64,000 nt of DNA, from contig JACGCN010000033.1 of assembly GCA_014905825.1 (NCBI GenBank), forward strand, positions 372,001-436,000. The letters run 5' to 3'. The notes under the pieces were generated by a model. It was not told the origin of the DNA, did no database searches, and saw nothing but the letters and a program-made list of their open reading frames with translations. Within the stretch, counting starts at the first letter, position 1. Every line of letters begins with the position of its first letter. Positions 44,848 to 56,810 of the stretch are shown here, one piece after another. The translations under genes and the position numbers were made by a program. The DNA comes from Lyophyllum atratum. Its lineage: Eukaryota; Basidiomycota; Agaricomycetes; Agaricales; Lyophyllaceae.

Positions 44848-45410
44848 TCAGTGACCCGATTTTACGACATTTAAAGTTATGGTGTTGAACTCCAAGACTG
44901 CAGCAGGACCAGCCTAAGAATTGATAGTGACAAATGAGCCGCATTCACGGCGCACCGGACTCAAAAAGCAAAACATACGCCAATGAGATGGAAGCGGCTG
45001 ACACTCAATTGCGCCTTCCCCAAGAAGTCAGGGATGGTAACCGTAAAATTCTGATACGGCCTTCCAGGCTGCTCATGTAATACGGGGTTGAAGGTGCCCT
45101 TGAAAAGGACAGCGCCTACTGCTTGACTCGGCGGCAAGCAAGGACGGGTTGGGTCAGAGACTGGGCACGACTGGAGCCCAATGACTATCCCGACTTCTAT
45201 TGATCCTTGGATACTGTTCTGCATGATAATTGTCAGCCCACGGTCGCGGACACAATGACGTGTTAGACGTACGGGGCGGACGACTTGCACCACCACGTTG
45301 CATCCACTAGTGACAGTCGCTCCGTTCAAGGGGCTACCAATGAAACTCCTTTGCGCGTTCGAAGCCCCGAGGAAAGCCAACGCAGAGAGAACGGGAACGA
45401 AAAACTTCAT
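44848..45410 (-). CDS. Small secreted protein B (paralogue family of three)
   Basis: Same three-exon design as copy A. Signal peptide MKFFVPVLSALAFLGASNAQ, mature start RSFIGSPLNGATVTSGCNVV, then NSIQGSIEVGIVIGLQSC, PCLPPSQAVGAVLFKG, YQNFTVTIPDFLGKAQLSVS, and last exon AGPAAVLEFNTITLNVVKSG ending at 44848. It has an additional Cys in TSGCNVV compared with A, and a slightly longer C-terminus. About 80 percent similar to A by eye, so a recent duplication. Function unknown. Confidence 0.8.
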
Positions 45411-46051
45411 GATGGACGAGGTGGAGAAGTAAATAGAATCTACGTAGTGTTTGCGAAAAGAGGGGCCGCTTCATACGTCGTGATAAACATCGTTCAGTCC
45501 CTATCGACAAAAAACGAAGGGCGTGGTGTCGGTGCGGTCATTGGAGTCGCGGGCAACGCAGACCGTAAAGGAATGCGAAGGCAGCCAGGCACCGTTTGAA
45601 TGCTGCTGTCCAGGGCATATAAGCGTAAGCATCGGCGCCCATACCGTACTTAGAGCAGTAGATCCGCCGTGAAGACCCTAAAAAAGGTTTCCAAGTATCA
45701 AATACATCAAGGTAGACGTGTCGATGGTCCAACACTGGCCCAACATGCCCGCTGGTGGTGTTGACATGATATGCATCTCCCTCCTGGATATTTATGCATC
45801 AAACAAGGGGTGAGGCCACCCAGTCCCACAGAGACAAACCAGAAACAGCAGCCGTCCGAACTGAAGGAACTTCTTTGGGAGCAGATGAGAAGTCGAGTTG
45901 TGAAGGGATAGAAGGTGTGTTGTATTCGAGAGCCAAACTGTCCATCGTGTCATGTCCATGCAGTAGAGTAATAAACAGGTGATAGCCTAGTAATAATGGG
46001 TATTAGAATATCGACTGTCCGATTGTCCGTCCGTCCGTCTACGGGTGGGTA
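45411..46051. other. Intergenic region between secreted-protein copies B and C
   Basis: No gene seen. A short GTCC-repeat run (TGTCCGTCCGTCCGTC) lies at about 46025-46040. Confidence 0.4.
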
Positions 46052-46593
46052 TTAAACCACATTGAGAGTGATGTTTCTCGTTTCCAAAAATGGAGCCCGG
46101 CCGGCCTGCGGCAGCGATTAGACCTCGCGCCTTTGGTAATATAATCGTGCGTGACTTACTCCTATGAGGGATACATGGGTTACTCCTAGCTGTGCCTTCC
46201 CTTTCGCGATATTCGAGGGAATGAGGACAGTGAAATTCTGGTGGGGAGGCTTGGATCCAGGGGCGTTCTGCTGGTACTGGGGTTTGTATCCACCGTTATA
46301 GAGAACGGTTCCCATGCCGTCAGTTACGGGACGACAGGGAGATGTAGCACAAGACTGCAAGCCGATGACGATGGCAACTTCAGTCGAGCCCGATAGACTG
46401 TTCTGAGAATAGAATGAGTTAAGCGCACAGCATGCTATTCATGAGGGCAACGTACTGGTCGATCGATCTCAACTACCACGTTAGACCCTGCTTTTACAGT
46501 GGTACCGTCGGCAGGGAAGCCTATAGCAATGCTTTGAGCTGAGGCAGCAGCCAGGAATGTACTGAGCGCGGCGAATGTGGTGAAGAATTTCAT
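46052..46593 (-). CDS. Small secreted protein C (diverged paralogue)
   Basis: Signal peptide MKFFTTFAALSTFLAAASAQ, then SIAIGFPADGTTVKAGSNVV, VEIDRP-NSLSGSTEVAIVIGL, QSCATSPCRPVTDGMGTVLY, PHQNFTVLIPSNIAKGKAQL, SLIG and last exon AGRAPFLETRNITLNVV. The intron positions equal those of A and B, which proves common descent despite roughly 50 percent identity. A CTATAAGA box lies about 80 bp upstream. All three copies share strand and order, with C the oldest split. Function unknown. Confidence 0.8.
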
Positions 46594-48039
46594 GGCAGTG
46601 AAGAGATTGAGGTGTCGATGTGGTCTTCGAGAGAGTGAATAATGAGAAAGACCAGTGGCAGCGCCATCCTTCTTATAGGCTGCCTTCGAGGCTAGTGCAA
46701 GTGGAGTTTAGAGCAAGAATAGACGAAACGCAATCTAAACGTGCCACAGAGGAGCAAAATCAACAGTGACAAATAAGCAGCAGGCCAACTATCACCGTCA
46801 TGACAAACGGTCTTTGGCACTCTCCTTCCCAGCCGCCAGCCCTGCGAGCCTAGAGACGCCTTTCCTCGACAAAAAGAACTGTTGTACCTCATATTCTCGG
46901 TCTCTGCGAGCACTCGGCCAATCATTAAGTGTTACTGCTGCTCTCCTATGCAACGTGCACGAATCTCATATCTGATTATGGACCCCATCGCTCCGATCTC
47001 TGAGGAGCTGTGTCGCAGCGATTGCACAACCCGAGTTTAAGCGGATTCGTGCCCGACTATAACCAAAATAGCCTGCCATTCCACACAGTATCGCCGGGTG
47101 GCCGACTTTACAGTGGCACTCCCTGGTTAGGTCAGGCATTTGAAACGTTTATTTCAATTTGTGCGTCTCGGCCAGGTCTTTCCGATGTTTTGACATGCAC
47201 AGGATTTACGAGGAATTCTGATCCGTCGTTGACCTGGCGATACGAATAGAGTGCTAAATAGTCAAAGGTGCTTGTCTAAGTCCTTTCGATTTCGGCTTCA
47301 TGGAGCTCGGGCATCAATCGTCCGAAGGGGAGAAACTTGAGGCGCTATTGCAGTGCTTTTGGTCGGTGATGCGTGGCGATGATGCAATTGAGGGCCTAGG
47401 GCGTTCTTGAGCATTCGGCTGCCTTCTTTCTCCTCTGCCTGGCTGCCCAATCTTGCTTTTTCAATTCAAGGTTTCTTTGTGGTCGAGGCCGGAATCCTAA
47501 TTTGTGAGTCTTTCATGAACCCTGATCTTCCCAACTTCATGATCGAAACGAGATGTTAGAATAATGTTATTGTCTGTGAAAGAAAGCGTATGTTTTCGGC
47601 ATACAAGTCAACCTGACAGAACACTTTCTCTTCGTATCTGAATCAGAACTCACCGTATGCCGGCCCGGAGACCCGCCGGCGAATGAACGAACAACCACAA
47701 CTTGTCTGTAACAATATCAGCCACTAGTGAGGCGTCCAGACCCTGCGAAAAATACTGATATATAACGGAGAAACTTGCGTCCTAAACCTCGTTCATGTAC
47801 CTTGAAAGCCGGAAGCCGTTCTATGGTGGTCACGCCAGCCCAGCGGACCGGTTGAGAAGGTCAAAATGTCGGCAAGGATGCACCCATGACTCCCGCCTCA
47901 TGTGTTCTGCTCCCCAGTACATGGATAGAAGATGCGATGGCAGAATGACGACAGAGCTTCTTTCCGCATCAAATCCGCACGCTTGGAGGGTACTTATACT
48001 GTAGCGTTGCCAGAAGTCTGGATAAGAGCAACCGGCGTA
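46594..48039. other. Divergent promoter region of secreted protein C and GH35
   Basis: 1.4 kb without a gene. Short frames lack motifs. The size suits a regulated promoter for the secreted beta-galactosidase, but no binding site could be assigned with confidence. Confidence 0.4.
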
Positions 48040-51000
48040 ATGAAGGGTTTCTTGCGCCTTTTCCTTGCTTTTCAGCTGTCCCTTTTAGGATCACTTGCAG
48101 CCACACCTCCAGATCTTGTCTCACGACAGTCGACTAAGGACGAAAGTGGAAAATATGTCTTGCCAGTGGGCTCACGTCAGTGCCAAACCTCCTTCCACAG
48201 AAGGATGGCGTTAACCCTTTACTATGTAGCAAACTTCTACAACGGCCCATCGAAGGCTGCTGTGACCTTCGACCAGCACTCTCTTCTTCTGGATGGAAAA
48301 GTTCGTCCACAGTCCATCCAGAAGCTCCCGAATCACTGAGAATGAGAGTATCTACCTTCATTTGGGTAGCGTGTCATGTTTTTCTCTGGAGAGTTCCACC
48401 CCTTCCGCTTGCCGGCTCCTGAACTTTGGAGAGACGTTCTGGAAAAGTGAGCTATCCTTCTAAATTTTAAGCCTGTACTGACGTCCTGGAAGATTCAAGG
48501 TAACGTGTATCTGCGTGGAAGCTTTTTAAATTCTCATTTCTTTCAAGGCGGCAGGATTCAATGGCGTATCCGTATATTGTACGTTACGTTTTGTGGTATA
48601 CCACCGTCCTCCTAAAACGGGTTTAGGGCATTGGGGACTATCCGCTCCAAACTCCAAGGAAATCCATTTCACGGAACATAATGATTTGGCCAAGTTCTAC
48701 CAGGTTGCAAAGGATGTGGGTGTCTTGTTGATCGTGCGCCCTGGGTGAGCAGAGATAATAACAATGCAAATTGATCGTGCGAACCAACAAATTTCGTCGT
48801 CCGTAGGCCTTATGTCAATGCAGAGACCGCCGGAGGTGCGCGGCCACAAGCATGTCACAGTGTGGTTTGACCGATCATCTTTGTTTAGGTGGAATTCCTG
48901 GGTGGGTGACTAACATCGCCGGTCTCGCTAGGACGAACGCAACCGATTACAAGGCTGCCTGGCATCCTTAGTGCGCAGTGCTTCATCGAATGTAGACTGC
49001 CTCTCTGACGAATCCATCAGTATTTTGGAGTTTGCCAAGCAGACTGCCCCGTTCCAGGTTTGATCTTTCTCCTTCCCGTCCACCCTGTTTATGACTCACA
49101 ATTTCCTTATACCAGTACCCCGACGGACCTGTCATCGGTACGGCTAAACATGCCTTGCAAGATTGGCCACTCAACTCATTCTTCCTTTCGCTCTGTAGCT
49201 GTGCAAAGCGAAAACGAATATGCCACAACGGCGCAGGCTCACATTCCTGGCCTCAATGAACATATGCAAGACATTATTGACACATATCGTGAGGGCGGCC
49301 TCATGAAGATTCCTACGATCCACAACGACAAAAACCCCAGTGGACAATATGCCCTTGCCGGTTTAGGCAAAGTAGACCTGTAGGTGGCTCTATAGTACTG
49401 ACAGATAAGACGAGCTGACGGAATTGGTGCAGTTATGGATGGGATGGGTGAGCTGCTCAGATCGCTGATTAATTTACTTGGCCGCCTTACGTCTTACAGC
49501 TACCCACTCGGGTTTGATTGTGACACTCCCACGAAATGGACAGAGCTTTCCACTCGTACGCTGGATCATTAATACACAGCTTAACCTGTTAGTCTTATAT
49601 TACCGCCAGAATTCGACACAAGCCATCAAAGGTGGAATCCTGCGGAACCTCTCGCCTTATTCGAGTGGCAAGGTATGTTTAAACTTCTTCAACTTTCGGC
49701 GCAGGTACTTACCGTAAGCCATTCTATAAGGCGGTGCTTTCTCCTACTGGTCTGGCCCAGGCTATTCGGAGTGTTATAAACTCATAAATGAGCAATTTGC
49801 AAATGTGAACGCTTTTACCTTCGCGATAAACCCATCTCTTAACTGTAGCTCTCACGCACTCCTAGGTATACTATAAGGTCGAGGAAACTCTTTTTCATTA
49901 TTCTATCAAGATGACTGACATGCAGCTTTAGAATAACTATGCATCCGGAGCAAGCCTCCAAAACCTTTATATGACTTATGGTCGGGTCTAATCTCATAAG
50001 TCAACTGCAGACGGTTTACCTTGGAATAGGTGGCACCAACTGGGGGAACATGCATACTCATACGATCTATTCAAGTTACGAGTAAGCTATTATTTATTCT
50101 TCGTACTAAAATTCGACGCTCACACTCTTCCTCCAGCTACGGAGCAGTGAGTGACCCATGCAAAATTATTCGCTACCTCCCTGACAATGACACTTGTCGC
50201 AGGCGATTCGCGAAGATAGAACTCTCAGTCCTAAAGTCGACGAGCTCAAACTCCAAGCCTACTTCCTTCACGCATCGCCGGACTACCTTCTTGTCGGACG
50301 CATAGGCAACGGGACTGTCGGCCAAGGCACCGCCTACAGCACCTCGGCAGATATCTACACCACGCACCTGAACTCCCCATCGAGCGGGGCGAACTTTTAT
50401 ATTGTCCGTCAAGTCACGAACACGAAACTCACAAACACGGATTTTACTCTCAAGGTTAATACTACCTTAGGCGGCCAAATCACCATTCCGAAGTCTGGAA
50501 CATTGACTTTGGCTGGGAGGGAGTCGAAGATTATCGTGTCCAATTATCCATTTGGAACCTCAAGACTGCAGTATTCGACTGCTGAGGTGATTGCCATCTT
50601 ATTTCGATCGATGACATTTGAATCTAACATGCTTTAGATCATGACTTGGGCGACATTTGACAAAGTAAGGTGTTCTTTCGCAAATCACGACATATTTAAC
50701 TCAGCTCCTTTGCAGGTCGATACATTGGTTGCTTACGCTCTCGCCGGACAATCCATCGAAACCGCTGTTGAAAGCCCGACCGCCTCTACTGTGAAAGTCT
50801 TAGGCTCACGTTCCATCACCGCGACCTCTGCTGCAAAGGTATGTATTTTAGTCCCCATGATTCAAGCCGCTATCAATAATAGAGCGAAGGTCGTTACCCT
50901 CTCAGGCACCGCCTCTGGAGTCACTATCGTCACCTTCGGAAACAAACGCATTATCGTCGCAGACAAGAAGACTGCCGCAGCATTCTGGGCACCCCGCCTC

Positions 51001-52877
51001 GCAGTCATCGGAACCGGCCACGCTCACTACGATCTTGGCCCTGAAGCCGCGTCTGTCCTCGTAAAAGGACCTTACCTCGTCCGCAGCGCAGCCGCACAGG
51101 GTTCGACCTTGAGCTTGACGGGTGATCTGAACAGCACGACTGTCATTGATGTCTTTGCACCGGCAGCGTTCACTGCCGTAAGTTGGAACGGCGCGGCCGT
51201 CAAGGTGGTGCGCAGTGATATCGGGAGCTTGAGGGGGACCGTCACTTTCCCTACCATCCTCAACTCGGTCCAGGTGCCGGTCTTGAGTAGCCTTGCATGG
51301 AAGTGTGCAGATTCATTGCCGGAATTGAGCCCAACGTTCGACGATAGCAGATGGGTGCTCGCTAACAAGACTTCGACCTTGCGGCCCCAGAAGCCAACAG
51401 CTGGAAAGGTATGAGATCGCGATAGACCCCGCGAGCTCCGTGATTCTTACTACGTTCCCAAAGAATGTTTTGTACTCTAGCGAGTACGTTTTTGTAATGG
51501 CTGGGTAACGTTCTACGTATACTAATATTTTGGTTTTCAGGTATGGTTTCCACGCAGGTACGATTGTCCTCCCTCGAGGTTAGACATGGCCCTGAAGGGT
51601 TTACAAGGTCAATGGGTTTGGCGTGGACACTTTACTGGCAATGCCACAGGCGTGCAACTGTCCATCCAGGGGTACGCTTCGCTCTTCTCGAGGCATGGGA
51701 TGGCAGTTCATCTATATTCTTGGTGTCCTCCAGTGGTTTCTCCTTCGGATATTCCGCTTTTATCAACTCACAGTTCTTGGGCTCGGGGCAGGGAAGTTCG
51801 CACAGCCAAGATGGAGTAGATATCCTCTCGCCTGTGTTTAATTTCACAGCAGGCCAGCTTCTCCCTGGCGACAACGGTTAGTTTCTCCTCTGCCTGTATG
51901 TTGAAATTGGCTAATTTCTTAATCTCTAGTGATCACTGTCATACACGATTCGACGGGAATGAATCAAGACTGTAAGCCTTAGGCTCATAACTTGGCTAAT
52001 TTCTTATCTGATCAACTGCCTCCTCGTAGACAATATCAATGACGAGTTTAAAACTCCCAGAGGCATTCGAGGGTACAAGCTATTGTCTGCGGACGAGAAG
52101 GACTTCACAGAATGGAGAGTCGCCGGCAGTACGTCATATGTTGAAGTCAAAATGTTGTCTAGGTTCCCGACCTTGTATATGTGGCAGATATCGGAGGCGA
52201 GAACGCACCAGACAAGGTTCGAGGTCCCTACAACGAAGGAGGGTGGTGGTTCGAACGTGTCGGTAAGGATACCACGCCGCATCTTTGATGACCTTCTGAA
52301 CAGTTGTCATCAGGTGCTCATCTGCCCGGCTATGACGCATCATCGTGGCAAGCATGCACACCTTATCAGGGCATGAGCAAGCCAGGAGTAACAGTATACC
52401 GCACCACCTTCGCCGTTAACCTCCCACACGGGTCGGACGTACCCCTTGCGTTTGATTTCGCACTGGACAGCGTTACACCTCACCGTGTCTTAATCTACGT
52501 TAATGGGTGGCAATTTGGAAGGTGACGTGAAGCGGTCCCTCACCATCGCCACCTACTGATGACTTCCTTCACGGTGGTCAGGTTCCTGTCCTCACTTGGT
52601 CCGCAGACCAGTTTCCCTATCCCGGAGGGCATCCTTAACCATCATGGGACCAACGATGTCTTGATTTCCTTGTGGGCCCTAGGTCGGTCATCCCACTTTA
52701 GGTAGATGTAGAAGAACATATCGCATTGACGGGTTCCCTACAGGACCACAAGGGGCAAAACTGACGAAGCTTGAGCTGAACAAGCGGGCTACGATCTCAT
52801 CTAGCAAGACCGCGACTGTGAACATCGTGCCAGCTCCGGGATGGAAGGATCTTCGGGCAAATGTGATCACTAATTAA
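48040..52877 (+). CDS. Secreted beta-galactosidase, glycoside hydrolase family 35
   Basis: GH35 enzymes release terminal beta-galactose from plant galactans and xyloglucan or from lactose. The signal peptide MKGFLRLFLAFQLSLLGSLA starts at 48040. The TIM-barrel part splices to LLLDGKRVMFFSGEFHPFRL, AAGFNGVSVYWHWG, LLIVRPGPYVNAETAGGGIP, PYILEFAKQTAPFQYPDGPV, the acid/base block VQSENEYATT (near 49203) and VDLYGWDGYPLGFDC. The nucleophile region is in the segment around 49660-49760 (family motif ...GE.Q.G), then YGGTNWGNMHTHTIYSSYDY. Downstream are the family's beta domains: SSGANFYIVRQV, KRIIVADKKTAAAFWAP, a jelly-roll GGWWFERVGAHLPGYD and VTVYRTTFAVNLP, ending at TAA 52875-52877. About twenty short introns and about 1,000 residues, the usual size of fungal LacA-type enzymes. 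The start of exon 2 (near 48200) is the least certain junction. Confidence 0.93.
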
Positions 52878-53292
52878 GGAATTTCGTGTGACTTGTCGCT
52901 CTATCGTCTAAATGAATTATACCTGGATGTCAGGCCTTCCCGAATAAACGATGAAATAACAAAATAACGGTATGTATAGTAACATTCGAACGCCGTCGAA
53001 TGTCGAACCCAAGTGGTGGTCTCAGTGACCTGGGTATAGGCGGATCCGGGTATCTGCTTGGCATCCTCGCACTCGTCGTGGGTGGGTAGGCTGGTGTTGA
53101 TCCAGTTTTTTGTCCTGCCGCCCGCTCAGACTATATCTGTCACTGAATATCGCTGTTCAAACCATTCCGCCGAAAAGGGAATAAATAGGGGGATTAGACC
53201 AAGTGATACAGGTAACGCCGGAAGGGGTGGCAAGTACAGCAATATAGCAAGGGCGCAATTAACACGATGGAACAACCATGGACGTGAGTAAA
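52878..53292. other. Convergent intergenic region
   Basis: 3' flanks of the GH35 and MPDU1 genes; nothing else seen. Confidence 0.4.
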
Positions 53293-54317
53293 TTAATCCA
53301 CCTTCCGAGCCCATTTCCTAGCACCGCCTGCGGAGGACGTACGCGGGGGCGGTGTCGCCACGCGGTGTGTTTGCGGTGCTTGCCATGGGGCTGGTTCGTA
53401 TGTGGCGGGGCTGGCTTTCTCCTTCTCCGTCTCGACACTGCGCAACTCGTATGCACCACCCTTCTCCTTGGCATCAACACCTGATTGGCCCCAGTACATC
53501 CATAGCTGTGCACCCAGGACGAGATTCAGGACGAGTGCGAGCGCAAAACCTGCGGAGACGAGGCTATCCCCGACTTCGGTGGCGGTTGTGAAGAGGCGGG
53601 CCATGCAGCCTAGAATTTGGGAGATGACGGCAAAGGCGGAGAGCTGGCCCGTGGATTGGGAACGAGCATTTTGCCGGATTTGGGGTAGTTTAGAAAATAA
53701 GGAGAGCGGGAGGGTGGCAAGTTGGAGGAGAGATAGAGTGCTTTCGGGGAGTGCATAGAGACCAGCGGAGGAAGCAGCCATCAGGACAGCCCCTGAAACG
53801 AGCTTTGAGGTCCTCGCGCGGGGCGAAGAGGAATAAGAAATGATGAGGAGGGTGATGACGGCATTCTGGATTGTGAGGAAGAAGTTCTCTCCGTATGTCG
53901 AAAAAGGGAACCCATTACGGAATGAATAGGTTAATGTTATGGCGTAGGACAACGTCTCGAGCACATATGCAGAGAGTGACAAGCCACGCGCTGAGCGGGC
54001 CCTGAGAACTTTGGAGATAAATACTTCAGTATCCAAAATTGGTCGGATCTGACAACAAACTTACTTAGTAGAATCTGTGGTACTTTCATGATAGAACCTC
54101 CAACAACGATCCCAATACCAAGGCCTTTAGAAAGGGAGTATTTGATACATTGCACATCGCCGATGTCAAGGTTTTCCACTAGTGACGTGTAGCATTCCTA
54201 GAAGGTGTATTTAGCTGGATTCTCTTGTCAATATCAACATTTTAAGCGTACTTGTCCTACGATAGAGACTCCGAGGTCACGAATAAACCAGGGGAGGTTG
54301 CGGGTTATGGTGGTCAT
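53293..54317 (-). CDS. MPDU1: MPDU1-like PQ-loop protein (mannose-P-dolichol utilisation)
   Basis: MPDU1 (Lec35) is an ER membrane protein needed to use dolichol-phosphate mannose and glucose in N-glycan and GPI synthesis. It starts MTTITRNLPWFIRDLGVSIV at 54317. After two introns it reads CYTSLVENLDIGDVQCIKY, GIVVGGSIMKVPQIL, then ARSARGLSLSAYVLETLSYA, and TYGENFFLTIQNAVITLLII. The second PQ-loop is LPLSLFSKLPQIRQNARSQS, TGQLSAFAVISQILGCMARL. It ends in a Pro/Thr-rich, basic cytosolic tail. Two PQ motifs (VPQ and LPQ) with seven spans match the SWEET/PQ-loop family. It is functionally linked to STT3 about 30 kb away. Confidence 0.9.
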
Positions 54318-54959
54318 GGTTGGCGTGAGGGTTGTGCAACGACTGTGCTGCCAAATTTAGGCTCGGTTTGGTACACCTGGTGCCGGCAAGCAACGCGCAC
54401 CGCCACACACTGGCATGTCACCACCTAGTCACCACTTCTTCAACGTCTCGACGACCACAGACCACATCCAAGATCATACCGAAGATTTCTAACGGCACCC
54501 AGTATATATCAGATGTTATTCTCTGGAATGGGTGATTATTACTTTATCATTGACAAAAAAAGCTCTTATGCTCGGTTGCAGCTTGCTTCAGCCCGTCGGT
54601 CGCGTCCTCGCTCAGAAAAGGATGGGGTACGTGTGCACAGTCTAATGGCAGATCGTGACGACTGATGATGTATATCGATGAAAGTCAAAAACGGGGGCAC
54701 GCTGACGCACTGTGTAGCAGATTTCTTTCAAGCGGACTTCTTTTTCTGTAGCGGACTCGATGATCCCTGGCTATCTGAGTGAGCACTCTCCGTCTTCCTG
54801 GAGATCTCATGCCATTTTGACATTGGGTAGACTTTTATCTCGATTTCTAGTGGTTGGCATGGTCTTAATACGACTAATAAAAGTCTGACAGATGGGACCA
54901 TTATTCGATAGGTTAGGCATGCGAACTGGATCTCATCATGCATCTCGGAGCAGTTCCTC
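54318..54959. other. Divergent intergenic region
   Basis: Promoters of MPDU1 and of the unrecognised gene should lie here. No motif or gene identified. Confidence 0.4.
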
Positions 54960-56088
54960 ATGCCCGTGGCACCATATACACTCGATGGTAAGTCACCCTG
55001 GGAATCCTGATCGATACGCTGATTTCTTTGTTTCGAAGATCATTTCGACCTATCGTCGATAGCCTTACCAGAAGCCGACTCAGAGCCCGCAGCATCTGGC
55101 CATACCTCCTTGAACCCCAAAACCGCTATTTTTTCGAAGCTAGCCGATGCTCAAGCCAATTCCCTCAAGAGATCATTCCAGGAAATCAAGGCAGACGATT
55201 CGTATCCCGAGATAGATCCCCGATTGGCCAAGAAACCTCGCATACAGGCGGATAAAAACTCTCCTCCGGCTTCCGAATTTACTCGTTCAGCGCAGAAAGG
55301 CCTCACACAAATAATCACTAAGGCTACCGAACTAAATACCGCTTATGACCAGCCTAGGTCCATGAATGATACTGCCCTCCAATCCGACTACGCTTCGCCT
55401 CCTGGGAAATCGATGCTTCTGAATGCTACCCGTCGAGCCATCAAGATTGCTTCCACTAACCGACAAGACAGAGGTCCATCCCCGGAAACGTCTCAGCATG
55501 GATCTCCTGATGCTCTTGCCTCCCAACCCAAATACTCTTCTAAGGCAACGTCCACAATGGATGCTCATAACGCGCAGTCAGAGTCTCTCAGCAATACCAC
55601 CACTCGGCACCGACATTCTTTTGGCAATCCTCGCGGATTCATCATCAAAGTTCTGAAGCCGCCATCTGAAATTTCAGCTCGACCGTCTGCGACCGCAACT
55701 CCTCAGTTCTCCACATCAAGGCTCGAAGTCAAGACCGTAACATCCCAATATACAACCTCGACCTCTCTTAGCAGGAAACGCAGCGAACTCGTCATGAAAT
55801 CCCTCATCTCGGCCATCAAGTCTCCAGGTCCCCAGCCGTCCACGCAACCCACGTACCAATCATCCGCGTCCCGAATACTAATCAGTGTTAACATCCTTGC
55901 CTGATAATAGCATCGAAGCCAGCCGCACTGCGTTCTGGAAGCACTCTCGAGAAGCATACTCTGGCTCTGGCCCACTCGTCCTCTGCATGGCTGATATCCT
56001 GCGCGCCAGTAAACCCAGCGTGGAGGCCAAGCTCTTCACCAAGAATGGCACATACTACGACGAGAAGTTTGGTTGCGTTTGGCGATGA
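54960..56088 (+). CDS. Unrecognised Ser/Thr-rich protein
   Basis: I do not recognise the family. The ATG at 54960 gives MPVAPYTLD, with an intron (GTAAGT donor, TTCGAAG acceptor) joining to DHFDLSSIALPEADSEPAAS. The middle is low-complexity Ser/Thr/Pro with basic patches (AKKPR, SRKRSE) that could be nuclear signals. A second intron with branch point ATACTAAT, ending AATCAG, joins KSP to VLTSLPDNSIEASRTAFWKH. The C-terminal 60 residues look folded: SGSGPLVLCMADILRASKPS, VEAKLFTKNGTYYDEKFGCV, WR. About 350 residues. It could be a chromatin or nuclear adaptor; this is only a guess from composition. Confidence 0.65.
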
Positions 56089-56810
56089 GGCTTCCACGAC
56101 GTTAATGAATTTCCGGTGGATGATGTCCTTTACTTTCTTTCTCCTACGTTGTCTGCAATAGCTCTGTACATTCAGACTATACGATCTTCCCATAACCCCA
56201 AAATCAGAAAAGCATATGAATTTGACGATGTTACATAGACGAAGATGCCAGATTTCCAAGCTCTGAGTGCGTGCTCGACCTGTATATCCATATTGGAGTC
56301 GAGTCAAGATAAAAACTAGACAAACACGAAATGGATGATGGTAAGTTGGAACCCAAGGCACGGCCACCGACCATAGCATCTTCCCATTTCCAGAACGTCC
56401 TGTACGAATAAATTCATTTTGTTATAGTATTACATGTGGGCCCCATCACAACGGGGCTTCCACACCCAACATTATCAAGAAGAATAGCACTCCACTATGT
56501 GTAATGTAAGAAGGTAAGTATTATCAAGGTTACTTACAAGTATGAGCATGCGTCTCCATGGGTCAACATCATAATACATGGCGGAGGGCGCTCGGTCATT
56601 GCCAGCTGTCTATATTCCAACGCAACGGTGATGGCGGTCGTTGTGACAGCAGTGTGGGCCGCCTTTGCTTCAGAAACAGTTGCCTGCTTCATGACCCCCA
56701 GCCCCGCGCGCAATCCGACCATGAGGGTGGGGGGGGGGAGCGGTGAGGTGGAGGGACCCCAAACTGCCACTCCTGTATCCGTGTCCAAGTCGCTTTCCAC
56801 CCTCTTCTGT
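56089..56810. other. Convergent intergenic region
   Basis: 3' flanks of the unrecognised gene and the F-box gene. A run of nine or ten G lies near 56727-56740. No gene. Confidence 0.4.
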
